Shown: positions 8,638-16,407 of the stretch, one piece after another
Layout: every line of letters starts with the position of its first letter
Numbering within the stretch: position 1 is the stretch's first letter
Assembly (NCBI RefSeq): GCF_000009905.1
Contig: NC_006177.1
Span: 1,798,001 to 1,862,000, forward strand
Length of the DNA stretch: 64,000 nucleotides
Direction of reading: 5' to 3'
From: Symbiobacterium thermophilum IAM 14863
Lineage (GTDB): Bacteria; Bacillota; Sulfobacillia; Symbiobacteriales; Symbiobacteriaceae
Program-made: the position numbers and the translations under genes
The notes under the pieces: model-generated
Database searches by the model: none
What the model was told of the DNA's origin: nothing
Seen by the model: the letters and a program-made list of their open reading frames with translations, nothing else

Positions 8638-9219
8638 GTGCGCTGTTTCGCGGCGGTGGAGGTCTCGTCGCCCGACGTCCGGCAGGCCCTGGTGAGGGCC
8701 TGCGACGAGCTCAGGAGGGCCCTGGGTGCGGACGCGGGGCTGGTCAAGTGGGTCCGTCCGGACCAGTTTCACTTCACGCTCCGGTTCTTCGGCGAGCTGG
8801 GGCCGACGGAGGTGGAGGCGGCCGCACAGGCGCTGCGCCGGGCCGCGGCCGGGACGGCGCCGTTCCCGCTGGCGGTGGCCGGGCTCGGCGCCTTCCCCAG
8901 CGCCCGGAGCCCGCGGGTGCTCTGGGCGGGGACCGGGGAGGGGCGGGAGCAGCTCATCGCCCTCGCGCGCCGGTTGGAGGACGAGCTGGCCGCCGCCGGC
9001 TTCGGGCGCGAGGAGCGGCCCTTCCAGCCGCACCTGACGCTGGGGAGGGTCCGCCAGGGCGCCGACCTCGCCGCGCCGCTCCGGGGCCTCCTGACCCGGC
9101 CGCCCGTGCGCTACGGCGACTGGCTGGTGGACCGCCTGGTCCTGATGCGGAGCGAGCTCCTGCCGGCCGGCCCGCGCTACACCGTGGTCGAGGCGGCCGA
9201 ACTGGTGCGCGGCGAGTAG
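8638..9219 (+). CDS. thpR: RNA 2',3'-cyclic phosphodiesterase (2H family)
   Basis: Cytoplasmic 2H-phosphoesterase, historically called LigT, opening 2',3'-cyclic phosphates in RNA. Both catalytic HxTx tetrapeptides are present: H45-F-T-L and H132-L-T-L, spaced as in the family, with R-F-F-G-E following the first. I start at GTG 8638, nine bases after GGAGG; GTG 8629 overlaps that site. Length 193 residues, normal. It sits just upstream of recA, but recA has its own promoter. Confidence 0.85.
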   Translation: MRCFAAVEVSSPDVRQALVRACDELRRALGADAGLVKWVRPDQFHFTLRFFGELGPTEVEAAAQALRRAAAGTAPFPLAVAGLGAFPSARSPRVLWAGTGEGREQLIALARRLEDELAAAGFGREERPFQPHLTLGRVRQGADLAAPLRGLLTRPPVRYGDWLVDRLVLMRSELLPAGPRYTVVEAAELVRGE

Positions 9220-9230
9220 CGGCGGCAGGC

Positions 9231-9259
9231 TTGTCAGGCGGCGGAGAGTGGCCTATACT
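9231..9259 (+). promoter_or_regulatory. recA promoter
   Basis: TTGTCA (9231-9236) and TATACT (9254-9259) with a 17-base spacer, about 45 bases ahead of the recA start. This is close to the housekeeping sigma-A consensus. I found no Gram-positive LexA box (CGAAC-N4-GTTCG) overlapping it. Confidence 0.7.
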
Positions 9260-9305
9260 GAGAACGAGTGCGCTGGAAAATAGTGGCTGGGAGGATGCGG
9301 GGCAT

Positions 9306-10358
9306 ATGGCATTGGATCCGGCGAAGCAGAAGGCCATCGACATGGCCCTGGCGCAGATTGAGAAGCAGTTCGGCAAGGGTTCCATCATGCGGCTCGGCGA
9401 GCAGATGTCCAGGCTGAACGTCGAGGTGATCCCCACCGGTTCGGTCGCCCTGGACGTGGCGCTGGGGGTCGGGGGGCTGCCGCGCGGCCGCATCACCGAG
9501 ATCTACGGGCCGGAGTCCTCGGGCAAGACGACGGTCGCGCTGCACGTCATCGCCGAGGCCCAGAAGATGGGCGGCGTGGCGGCGTTCGTGGACGCGGAGC
9601 ACGCGCTGGACCCGGTGTACGCCCAGGCGCTCGGCGTGGACATCGACAACCTGCTCGTCTCCCAGCCCGACACCGGCGAGCAGGCCCTGGAGATCACCGA
9701 GACGCTGGTGCGGTCCGGCGCCGTGGACGTGGTGGTGGTCGACTCCGTCGCGGCCCTGGTGCCGAAGGCGGAGATCGAGGGCGAGATGGGCGACTCGTTT
9801 GTGGGGCTGCAGGCCCGGCTCATGTCCCAGGCCCTGCGCAAGCTGACCGGCGCCATCTCCAAGTCCAAGGCTGTGGTCATCTTCATCAACCAGATCCGCG
9901 AGAAGGTCGGGGTCATGTTCGGCAATCCCGAGACCACGCCGGGCGGGCGCGCCCTGAAGTTCTACTCCTCGGTCCGGCTGGAGGTGCGGAAGACCGAGAC
10001 CCTGAAGAGCGGCCAGGAGGTGGTGGGCTCCCGCACCCGGGTCAAGGTGGTCAAGAACAAGGTCGCGCCGCCTTTCAAGCAGGCCGAGTTCGATATCCTG
10101 TACGGACAGGGCATCTCCAAGGAGGGAAGCCTGATCGACATCGGCACCGAGCTGAACCCGCCGGTGATCGTCAAGAGCGGCGCCTGGTACTCTTACGGCG
10201 ACCTGCGCATCGGCCAGGGCAAGGACAACGCCCGGGACTGGCTGAGGCAGCACCCCGAGGTTGCGGCCGAGATCGAGCAGAAGATCAAGGAGCGGCTGAA
10301 CGTGGCGTCGCTACCGGTGAAGTACGCCGACGAGGAGGCCGGCGACGCCGATGTCTGA
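9306..10358 (+). CDS. recA: Recombinase RecA
   Basis: DNA-dependent ATPase that forms filaments on single-stranded DNA for homologous recombination and SOS activation. 350 residues. Walker A is G-P-E-S-S-G-K-T-T at residues 68-76. The Walker B region ([14 protein letters not shown]), the [14 protein letters not shown] loop L2 segment and the acidic tail are also present. The ATG at 9306 starts the usual N-terminus and follows GGGAGG at 9289-9294. It overlaps recX by eight bases. Confidence 0.97.
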   Translation: MALDPAKQKAIDMALAQIEKQFGKGSIMRLGEQMSRLNVEVIPTGSVALDVALGVGGLPRGRITEIYGPESSGKTTVALHVIAEAQKMGGVAAFVDAEHALDPVYAQALGVDIDNLLVSQPDTGEQALEITETLVRSGAVDVVVVDSVAALVPKAEIEGEMGDSFVGLQARLMSQALRKLTGAISKSKAVVIFINQIREKVGVMFGNPETTPGGRALKFYSSVRLEVRKTETLKSGQEVVGSRTRVKVVKNKVAPPFKQAEFDILYGQGISKEGSLIDIGTELNPPVIVKSGAWYSYGDLRIGQGKDNARDWLRQHPEVAAEIEQKIKERLNVASLPVKYADEEAGDADV

Positions 10359-11175
10359 GCGTGGGCGGGATGGCTCCGCCGGTGCCCGGCGCGGCCGGAG
10401 GGCTGCCCGGCGACAGGTGGACCCGGAGGCCCTCCGGCAGATCGCAGGGCGCATCACCGCCATCGCCGAGCAGCGCGACCCCGAGCGCCGCTCGGTCTTC
10501 GTGGACGGCGAGTTCGTCCTCGGCCTCAGCCTGGAGACGATCCTCCGGTGTGGCCTGAAGGTGGGGCTGCCGGTGGACGGCGAGACCCTGCTGGCCGCCT
10601 ACGGCATGGATCTGGAGCGGCAGGCCTGGGAAGCCGGCCTGCGGTTGCTCGCGGCCGCCCCCCGCACCCGGCGGGAGGTGGCCCTCCGGCTCGGCCGCCG
10701 CTACCCGCCGGAGACGGTGGAGCGGGTGCTGGAGCGGCTCACCGCGGCCGGATGGCTCGACGACCGGGCGTACGCCGTCGGGTACGTGCGCAGCCACCCC
10801 GACTACGGCAGCCGAAGGCTCCTGGCTGATCTCATCCGGAAGGGTGTGGACCGGGAGAACGCGGCCGCGGCCGTCGCCTCGGAGCGGGGCGCCGAAGAGG
10901 CCGTGGAGCACGCCCGCGCCGTGGCGGAGGCGAGGCTCCGCCGCATGACGGGCGTGGACCGGACCACCGCAGCTCGCCGTCTTGCCGGCTACCTCGCGCG
11001 GCGGGGGTTCGGGCCGGAGGCGGTGCGTGCGGCCGTGCAGCCGCTGGTCGCAGGCCTGCCGGACCAGGCGCCGGCGCGGCGCACCCGCGGCCTGCAGCGC
11101 CGGACCTCCCTGGGGCGCAGGGGAGACGGGAAGGCTGACCGCGGGGGGGCGGGCGGCGACGGCGATGATGCATAA
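10351..11175 (+). CDS. recX: RecA regulator RecX
   Basis: Modulator that binds and caps RecA filaments. The 274-residue protein has a basic N-terminal extension, then three RecX helical repeats (for example [12 protein letters not shown] and L-D-D-R-A-Y-A). It ends in an unconserved basic tail. The start lies inside the recA end, so the pair is cotranslated. It is somewhat longer than short RecX proteins because of both tails. Confidence 0.88.
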   Translation: MSERGRDGSAGARRGRRAARRQVDPEALRQIAGRITAIAEQRDPERRSVFVDGEFVLGLSLETILRCGLKVGLPVDGETLLAAYGMDLERQAWEAGLRLLAAAPRTRREVALRLGRRYPPETVERVLERLTAAGWLDDRAYAVGYVRSHPDYGSRRLLADLIRKGVDRENAAAAVASERGAEEAVEHARAVAEARLRRMTGVDRTTAARRLAGYLARRGFGPEAVRAAVQPLVAGLPDQAPARRTRGLQRRTSLGRRGDGKADRGGAGGDGDDA

Positions 11176-11229
11176 TCGCGGTCACCTCCACATAAAATAT
11201 CCGGGACGATGACGCTGGGGGTGACCGGT

Positions 11230-11502
11230 GTGCAGCGTCCGGCGGAAGGCCTCGACTGGCGGGAAGAGCGGGACCGGGAGGCGGTGGAGGCGTTCCAGGC
11301 GCGCCACCGGCGCCTCGCCGATGCCGTGGAGCGGGTGCTGATGCGTCTCGTGGTGCTGGGCCTGGTGATTCTGGCCCTGGCGCAGATGGTGGGCATGGAC
11401 CGCTTCGGCCTGCTGGCGGCGCTGGAGGGGACGCCGGTGCACGAGGTGACGGACTGGAGCCGCAGCCTGGCCAGAACGGCCAACATCCCATACGGCCGAT
11501 AG
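11230..11502 (+). CDS. Small single-pass membrane protein, YpfB-like
   Basis: About 90 residues: a charged helical N-terminus, then one hydrophobic helix (V-L-M-R-L-V-V-L-G-L-V-I-L-A-L-A-Q) and a short tail. The pattern E-R-V-L-M-R-L followed by A-L-A-Q and its place directly before cmk resemble Bacillus YpfB (DUF5359), a small protein of unknown role. GTG 11230 is favoured because GGGGGTG ends six bases before it; ATG 11209 is possible. The unit ends at the hairpin at 11505. Confidence 0.55.
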   Translation: MQRPAEGLDWREERDREAVEAFQARHRRLADAVERVLMRLVVLGLVILALAQMVGMDRFGLLAALEGTPVHEVTDWSRSLARTANIPYGR

Positions 11503-11504
11503 GG

Positions 11505-11527
11505 GGAGCGCCTTGGCGCTCTCTTTT
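11505..11527 (+). terminator. Terminator of the recA-recX unit
   Basis: A GAGCGC/GCGCTC stem with a CTTG loop, followed by TCTTTT, starts two bases after the stop of the ypfB-like gene. This is a standard intrinsic terminator shape. Confidence 0.7.
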
Positions 11528-11551
11528 GCACGTGTCTAGCAATTTGCCAGT

Positions 11552-11580
11552 TTGACGTAGCATTTCCAGTCTGCTAATCT
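11552..11580 (+). promoter_or_regulatory. Possible cmk promoter
   Basis: TTGACG (11552-11557), a 17-base spacer and TAATCT (11575-11580), in a locally AT-rich gap ahead of cmk. The -35 is good and the -10 weak. Confidence 0.4.
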
Positions 11581-11687
11581 TAGGGAAGGAAGTCTCGGGT
11601 ACTCTCTACAAGTACATATCGTGAGGATTCAAGCCCGTTCGCACACTTCTACAATGCATCATCGGGCAGTTGGAGTGGTGTAAGACT

Positions 11688-12374
11688 TTGGCCTTGACGG
11701 ATGGAACCCGAGAGCTCGTGATTGCCATGGACGGCCCCGCCGGGGCCGGGAAGAGCACGGTGGCGCGGATCGTTGCGAACCGGCTCGGGTATCTTTACAT
11801 CGACACGGGGGCGATGTACCGGGCGCTCGCCCTGAAGGCCCTGCGGCTGGGGATCCCCGAGACCGACGCCGCGGCGCTGGCCGACCTGGCGGATGCGACG
11901 GAGGTCGAACTGCAGCGGGCCCCCGACGGGGGAAACCGGGTGCTGCTGGACGGCGAGGACGTCACCGCCGAGATCCGGAGCCCCGCCGTGTCGGCCGTCG
12001 TCTCGCAGGTGTCGGCGGTGCCGAGGCTCCGGCAGCGGCTGATCGAGGTCCAGCGGTCCATGGCGCGGGCAGGCGGGGTGGTGATGGACGGCCGGGACAT
12101 CGGTTCGTACGTCCTCCCCCATGCCGATCGGAAGTTTTATATCACCGCCTCCCTTCAGGAGCGGGCCAGGCGGCGGGTCGCGCAGCTCCGGGCTGAAGGC
12201 CACGAGGCCGATCTCGCGGCGGTGGAGGCGGAGATCGCCCGGCGGGATGAGCAAGATATGAACAAGGGCGTCCACTCGCTGGTGCAACTGCCGGAGTCGA
12301 TCGTGATCGACACCACCGGCAAGCGGGTCGACGAAGTCGTCGAGGAAATTCTGCGGCACTGCCGGAGGACGTAG
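11688..12374 (+). CDS. cmk: Cytidylate kinase
   Basis: Phosphorylates CMP and dCMP with ATP in pyrimidine nucleotide metabolism. P-loop G-P-A-G-A-G-K-S-T near the N-terminus, Y-I-D-T-G-A-M-Y-R-A (CMP site) and G-R-D-I-G (conserved Asp/Arg) are all present. About 228 residues with the TTG start at 11688, which has GGAGTGGTG in front; this is the family length. It lies three bases ahead of plsC, and the pair is followed by rpsA, as in many Firmicutes. Confidence 0.93.
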   Translation: MALTDGTRELVIAMDGPAGAGKSTVARIVANRLGYLYIDTGAMYRALALKALRLGIPETDAAALADLADATEVELQRAPDGGNRVLLDGEDVTAEIRSPAVSAVVSQVSAVPRLRQRLIEVQRSMARAGGVVMDGRDIGSYVLPHADRKFYITASLQERARRRVAQLRAEGHEADLAAVEAEIARRDEQDMNKGVHSLVQLPESIVIDTTGKRVDEVVEEILRHCRRT

Positions 12375-12376
12375 CC

Positions 12377-13021
12377 ATGTGGCTGTACGGTTTTGCAAGG
12401 ATCGTCGTGGGACTGGGCTACCGCCTGGCCTACCGCGTCCAAGCGGAGGGCCGGGAGCACATCCCGCCCACCGGCGGCGTCATCCTCTGCGGCAATCACA
12501 TCAACGCACAGGATCCCATCGTGATCGGCCTGGCTTGCCCCCGACCGATCTGCTTCATGGCGAAAGAGGAACTGTTCCGTTCGCAGCTGCTTGGCTTCAT
12601 CATCAAGGGGCTGGGCGCATTTCCCGTGAAGCGGGGAAGCGCGGACAGGGCCGCCCTGAAGCACGCCCTGGCGCTCCTGGAAGCCGGCTGCTGCTTTGGC
12701 ATATTCCCCGAGGGCACCCGCTCCCGGACCGGGGAGTTGCAGAAGCCCGAGCCCGGGACGGCGTACATCGCCCTGAAATCCGGCGTGCCGGTGATTCCCG
12801 TTGGCATCAGCGGCAGTTACCGGCTGTTCAGCCCGATCCGCGTCCGCTTCGGGCCGCCCGTGGACCTCGACCGCTTCCGCGGCGAGAAGCTCAACGGGGA
12901 GACCCTGGAAGCGGCCAGCCAGGCCATTGCGGACGCGATCGCCGCCCTGCTGGACCCGCCGTCCGGCCTTTCCAACGCCGGCGCAGGACCGCCGGCCGGA
13001 CGTGCGCTTTCGTCTCTGTAA
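12377..13021 (+). CDS. plsC: 1-acyl-sn-glycerol-3-phosphate acyltransferase
   Basis: Transfers an acyl chain to lysophosphatidic acid, giving phosphatidic acid at the inner face of the membrane. 214 residues. Catalytic H-x4-D block N-H-I-N-A-Q-D-P, G-A-F-P-V-K-R-G, and E-G-T-R-S-R-T-G are all intact. It is probably cotranslated with cmk. In many Clostridia ispH lies between plsC and rpsA; it is absent here. Confidence 0.92.
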   Translation: MWLYGFARIVVGLGYRLAYRVQAEGREHIPPTGGVILCGNHINAQDPIVIGLACPRPICFMAKEELFRSQLLGFIIKGLGAFPVKRGSADRAALKHALALLEAGCCFGIFPEGTRSRTGELQKPEPGTAYIALKSGVPVIPVGISGSYRLFSPIRVRFGPPVDLDRFRGEKLNGETLEAASQAIADAIAALLDPPSGLSNAGAGPPAGRALSSL

Positions 13022-13039
13022 TCCGCCGCCCGGGGCTGG

Positions 13040-13068
13040 TTTACTGAATAATATAGTATTGATGTAAT
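13040..13068 (+). promoter_or_regulatory. rpsA promoter
   Basis: TTTACT (13040-13045) and TGTAAT (13063-13068) with a 17-base spacer, about 65 bases before the rpsA start and in an AT-rich island. Confidence 0.5.
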
Positions 13069-13132
13069 GCATGGTTCGAGTCGGTCGCGCCGGTGCCGCA
13101 CCTGGTCCGAGCCATCGAGGAGGTCTACGATC

Positions 13133-14392
13133 GTGCAGGAGTTTGACACCCAGGGTAGGAAGAATGTCGAAACCATGGAAGAAGCCGAAGCTCGCGCCGA
13201 ACTGGAGGCTGCCCTGCGGGTTCCCAAGCCCGGCGACATCGTCAGGGGGCAAGTGGTGCGCGTGAGCGACGATTCGATCATGGTCGACGTCGGCTACAAG
13301 TCGGAAGGGATCATTCCGCTCAACGAGCTCTCCCACCGTCCGCTCCGCAGTGCCCACGATGCCGGCCTGAAGGTCGGCGATGAGGTGCAGGTGGTGGTCC
13401 TCAGCGTGGACACCAAGGGCGAAGGCGGTCTGCGCATCAGCAAGCGCAGGGCCGACGAGCAGCTGGCCTGGGCTGAGGTCGAGCGGAAGTTTGAAGCCGG
13501 CGAGGTCATCGAGGCCGAGGTCACCGAGGCCGTCAAGGGCGGTCTGGTGGTCGACCTCGGGCTGCGTGCCTTCCTGCCCGCATCCCAGGTGGACCGGGGG
13601 TACGTCGCCGACCTCTCCAAGTTCGTGGGCCAGAAGATTCGCGTGAAGATCATCGAGCTGGATCCCTACAAGGGGCGCGTCATCCTGTCCCGCAAGCAGG
13701 TGCTGGAGGCGGAGCGCACGGCGGCGCGCGAGCGGTTCTGGTCCACCGTGCAGGAGGGCGACGTGCTGGAGGGCACCGTCAAGTCCATCACCGACTTCGG
13801 CGCCTTCATCGACCTCGGCGGGGTCGACGGGCTGCTGCACATCTCGGAGATGTCCTACGGCCGGATCAAGCACCCGTCCCAGGTCGTTTCCGAGGGCGAG
13901 CGCATCAAGGTCAAGGTCCTGCGCCTCGACCGGGAAAAGGGCAAGGTCTCGCTGGGGCTAAAGCAGGTGCTGCCCGATCCCTGGGACAGCGTGGAGGAGA
14001 AGTACCCCGAGGGCGCCATCGTGGAGGGCACCGTCGCCCGTCTCACCACGTTCGGTGCGTTCGTGGAGCTTGAGCCCGGCGTCGACGGGCTGATCCACAT
14101 CAGCCAGATGGCCGATCGGCGCATCAACAACCCCGGGGAGGTCGTCTCCATCGGCGATGTGGTGAAGGTCAAGGTCATCAACGTCGATGCCCAGAACCGG
14201 CGCATCAGCCTCTCCCTCCGGGCGGCCATCGAGGAGCTGGCCGCCGAGGCGATCGCCGCCGACGTGGCCACGCCGTATCGGGACGTGGTCCCCGCCGAGG
14301 CGGGTGAGGCGCCGTCCGGGGCCGAGCAGCAGGACGAGCCTGCCCGGGAAGCGGAAGAGTCCGGCTCGGCCGAGGAGACCCAGTCTGAGTAA
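13133..14392 (+). CDS. rpsA: Ribosomal protein S1 homologue, four S1 domains
   Basis: RNA-binding protein of the S1 family, involved in loading mRNA on the ribosome. About 419 residues with four OB-fold S1 repeats. Each begins near a G-x-V-x-G-x-V pattern (residues about 35, 120, 205, 290) and includes motifs such as G-A-F-I-D-L-G-G-V-D-G-L-L-H-I-S. The C-terminal tail is acidic and Ala-rich. GTG 13133 follows GAGGAGGT at the right distance, so the longer open frame is not used. Four domains is usual for Gram-positive versions. Confidence 0.92.
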   Translation: MQEFDTQGRKNVETMEEAEARAELEAALRVPKPGDIVRGQVVRVSDDSIMVDVGYKSEGIIPLNELSHRPLRSAHDAGLKVGDEVQVVVLSVDTKGEGGLRISKRRADEQLAWAEVERKFEAGEVIEAEVTEAVKGGLVVDLGLRAFLPASQVDRGYVADLSKFVGQKIRVKIIELDPYKGRVILSRKQVLEAERTAARERFWSTVQEGDVLEGTVKSITDFGAFIDLGGVDGLLHISEMSYGRIKHPSQVVSEGERIKVKVLRLDREKGKVSLGLKQVLPDPWDSVEEKYPEGAIVEGTVARLTTFGAFVELEPGVDGLIHISQMADRRINNPGEVVSIGDVVKVKVINVDAQNRRISLSLRAAIEELAAEAIAADVATPYRDVVPAEAGEAPSGAEQQDEPAREAEESGSAEETQSE

Positions 14393-14407
14393 CCCCGCGT
14401 GTACGGT

Positions 14408-14441
14408 CGTCCGGCTCCCTGTGCGGAGCCGGACGTTTTCT
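14408..14441 (+). terminator. rpsA terminator, target of the group II intron
   Basis: An 11-bp perfect stem (14408-14418 with 14425-14435), a six-base loop and TTTTCT. The intron begins at the next base. Without the intron the tract would read TTTTCT joined to TTG. Confidence 0.85.
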
Positions 14442-14847
14442 GTGTGCCCGGCATGGGCGCTGACTTGGCGGTGAAAGTCCGCTACGGGCGAGGCAGCACC
14501 AGCCCGTTAGCCAAAGGCAAGGGTGTCCGTCGTGAGGCGGAATCTGAAGGAAGCCCGAGGCAAAGCCACGACCCGAGGAACACGAACCCCATAGGAGGCT
14601 GTGCCGCTCGGGTGAGCTGGCCGAACACAGCAAAACCCGAAGCTGCCAAAGGGCGGTGCGGTAGATGGGGCGGGTGCGGGGTGAAGGTCAGCGTTCTTAC
14701 CCGGGGAGATCTGCCGGGAACGCCAGCAACGCTGGTAACCTGCGTCGGGAGACGCAGCTGAACCGGCAGAAGTCAGCAAAGGCCATAGTACCGGCAGGGG
14801 GACGCCCCAACCGGGAAGGGCCGAACGTCAGGAAAGGGGTGAACCCG

Positions 14848-16287
14848 TTGCGTTCGAGCAGCCCGCGACAAACGCAGAAGACCCCGAACGGGACCTGCTC
14901 GCCGGAGGTAGCGGTGAAGCCGCAAGGGACGGCGAGAGGGCGGAGTGGGCAGCCGGCACAAGACGGAACGTTACCCCGCGGGGAGCACAGCAACCTGATG
15001 GAGCAGGTGGTGGCCAGGGAGAACATGCTGGCCGCCCTGAAACGGGTGGAGCGGAACGGAGGCGCTCCCGGCGTGGACGGTGTCCCCACCGAACGGCTGC
15101 GGGACCAGATTCGCGTGGAGTGGAGCCGCATCCGTGAGGGACTGCTCCAGGGGACCTACAGACCGCAGCCAGTCCGCCGGGTCGAAATCCCGAAACCGGG
15201 CGGCGGCAAGCGGATGCTGGGGATTCCCACCGTGATGGACCGCCTGATCCAACAGGCACTCCTGCAAGTACTGACGCCGATCTTTGACCCGACATTCTCC
15301 GAATCCAGCTACGGCTTTCGGCCGGGGCGGCGGGGTCATGATGCGGTCAGGAAGGCACGTCAGTACGTGGAGGAAGGGTACGACTGGGTCGTGGACATGG
15401 ACCTGGAGAAGTTCTTCGACCGGGTCAACCACGACGTGCTGATGGCCCGCGTGGCGCGGCGGGTAACGGATAAGCGTGTGCTGCGGCTGATCCGGCGGTA
15501 CTTACAGGCTGGGGTCATGCTGAACGGGGTAGTCGTGGCGACGGAGGAAGGGACGCCGCAGGGCGGTCCGCTGAGCCCGCTGCTGGCGAACATCCTGCTG
15601 GATGACCTCGACAAGGAGCTGGAGCGCCGCGGGCACCACTTCGTCCGGTACGCCGATGACTGCAACATCTACGTCCGCAGCAAGCGGGCGGGAGAACGGG
15701 TCTACAGGAGCGTGCGCCACTTCCTGCAGGAGCGGTTACGGCTGAAGGTCAACGAGGAGAAGAGCGCAGTGGACCGGCCGTGGAAGCGGCAGTTCCTCGG
15801 GTTTAGTTTCTACAAGCACCGGGGAGTGCGCATCCGGCTGGCCCCGAAGAGCCTGAAGCGCGTGAAGGACAAGCTCCGCACGCTGACGGACCGCAACCGC
15901 AGCCAGAGCATGGAGGACCGAATCCGGCGCCTGAATGCTTACTTGCGGGGCTGGGTTGGGTACTATGCGCTCTCCGATGCCAGGTCAGCCTTTGAAAGAC
16001 TCGAAGGATGGCTGAAGCGTCGGCTGCGAGCATGCGTATGGAAGCAGTGGAAGCGTGTACGCACGCGCTTTCGGGAGTTGCGCGCCCTCGGTTTGCCCGA
16101 ATGGGTAGTCCACCAACTCGCCAACAGCCGCAAAGGCCCGTGGCGGATGGCAGGTGGCCCACTAAACAGCGCCCTGGGCGACGCCTACTGGCGTGCCCAG
16201 GGGCTGATAAGCCTGACCGAATGCTATGAAGCGACTCGTCAATCCTGGCGAACCGCCGGATGCGGACCCGCATGTCCGGTGGTGTGA
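14848..16287 (+). CDS. ltrA: Group II intron reverse transcriptase/maturase
   Basis: Copies intron RNA into DNA and helps splicing. It has RT blocks 0-7 (G-A-P-G-V-D-G, R-R-V-E-I-P-K-P-G-G-G-K-R, E-S-S-Y-G-F-R-P, D-M-D-L-E-K-F-F-D, G-T-P-Q-G-G-P-L-S-P-L) and the catalytic Y-A-D-D at residues 268-271. A maturase X domain follows (L-R-G-W-V-G-Y-Y). No Cys-rich HNH endonuclease domain, as usual for class C. The TTG start at 14848 follows GGAAAGGGGTGA; an ATG at 14998 is an alternative. The last 12 or so codons and the stop read through domain V. Confidence 0.92.
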   Translation: MRSSSPRQTQKTPNGTCSPEVAVKPQGTARGRSGQPAQDGTLPRGEHSNLMEQVVARENMLAALKRVERNGGAPGVDGVPTERLRDQIRVEWSRIREGLLQGTYRPQPVRRVEIPKPGGGKRMLGIPTVMDRLIQQALLQVLTPIFDPTFSESSYGFRPGRRGHDAVRKARQYVEEGYDWVVDMDLEKFFDRVNHDVLMARVARRVTDKRVLRLIRRYLQAGVMLNGVVVATEEGTPQGGPLSPLLANILLDDLDKELERRGHHFVRYADDCNIYVRSKRAGERVYRSVRHFLQERLRLKVNEEKSAVDRPWKRQFLGFSFYKHRGVRIRLAPKSLKRVKDKLRTLTDRNRSQSMEDRIRRLNAYLRGWVGYYALSDARSAFERLEGWLKRRLRACVWKQWKRVRTRFRELRALGLPEWVVHQLANSRKGPWRMAGGPLNSALGDAYWRAQGLISLTECYEATRQSWRTAGCGPACPVV

Positions 16288-16321
16288 GAGGACGGGGGCT
16301 AGCCGCCCCCTCCTACTCGAT
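16250..16321 (+). ncRNA. Group II intron domains V and VI
   Basis: Domain V is the 34-36 base hairpin from 16250, with the class C catalytic triad C-G-C after G-A-A-C and a GGACCC-region bulge/loop. Domain VI is the following G-rich/C-rich stem ending in CTACTCGAT. The layout matches known group IIC introns. Confidence 0.82.
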
Positions 16322-16407
16322 TTGCCCGCGCTCCCGCTGGGAGGATCTGCCTGCGCCGGAAGGAACGGGCCGCCCCCAGGGCGAACATATATTCCGAGGT
16401 GGATGAG

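Larger units (their letters stand above)
14442..16321 (+). mobile_element. Group IIC intron with reverse transcriptase/maturase
   Basis: A self-splicing retroelement of about 1.88 kb. The 5' end G-T-G-T-G-C-C-C-G-G-C and the following 150 bases (for example GCAAGGGTGTCCGT and GGAATCTGAAGGAAGC) closely resemble, from memory, the Oceanobacillus iheyensis group IIC intron whose structure is solved. Domains V and VI lie at 16250-16321, and the 3' end falls at CTCGAT. It encodes one RT in domain IV. Insertion immediately after an intrinsic terminator is the hallmark of class C introns, and all parts look intact. Confidence 0.9.

Noticed and set aside
9225-9305. A LexA box before recA
   Set aside because: I looked for CGAAC-N4-GTTCG and found only a half-site-like GAAC; not enough to call.
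14665-14847. A longer N-terminus for the intron maturase
   Set aside because: This part is the structured domain I-IV RNA of the intron; the start at 14848 has a proper ribosome site.
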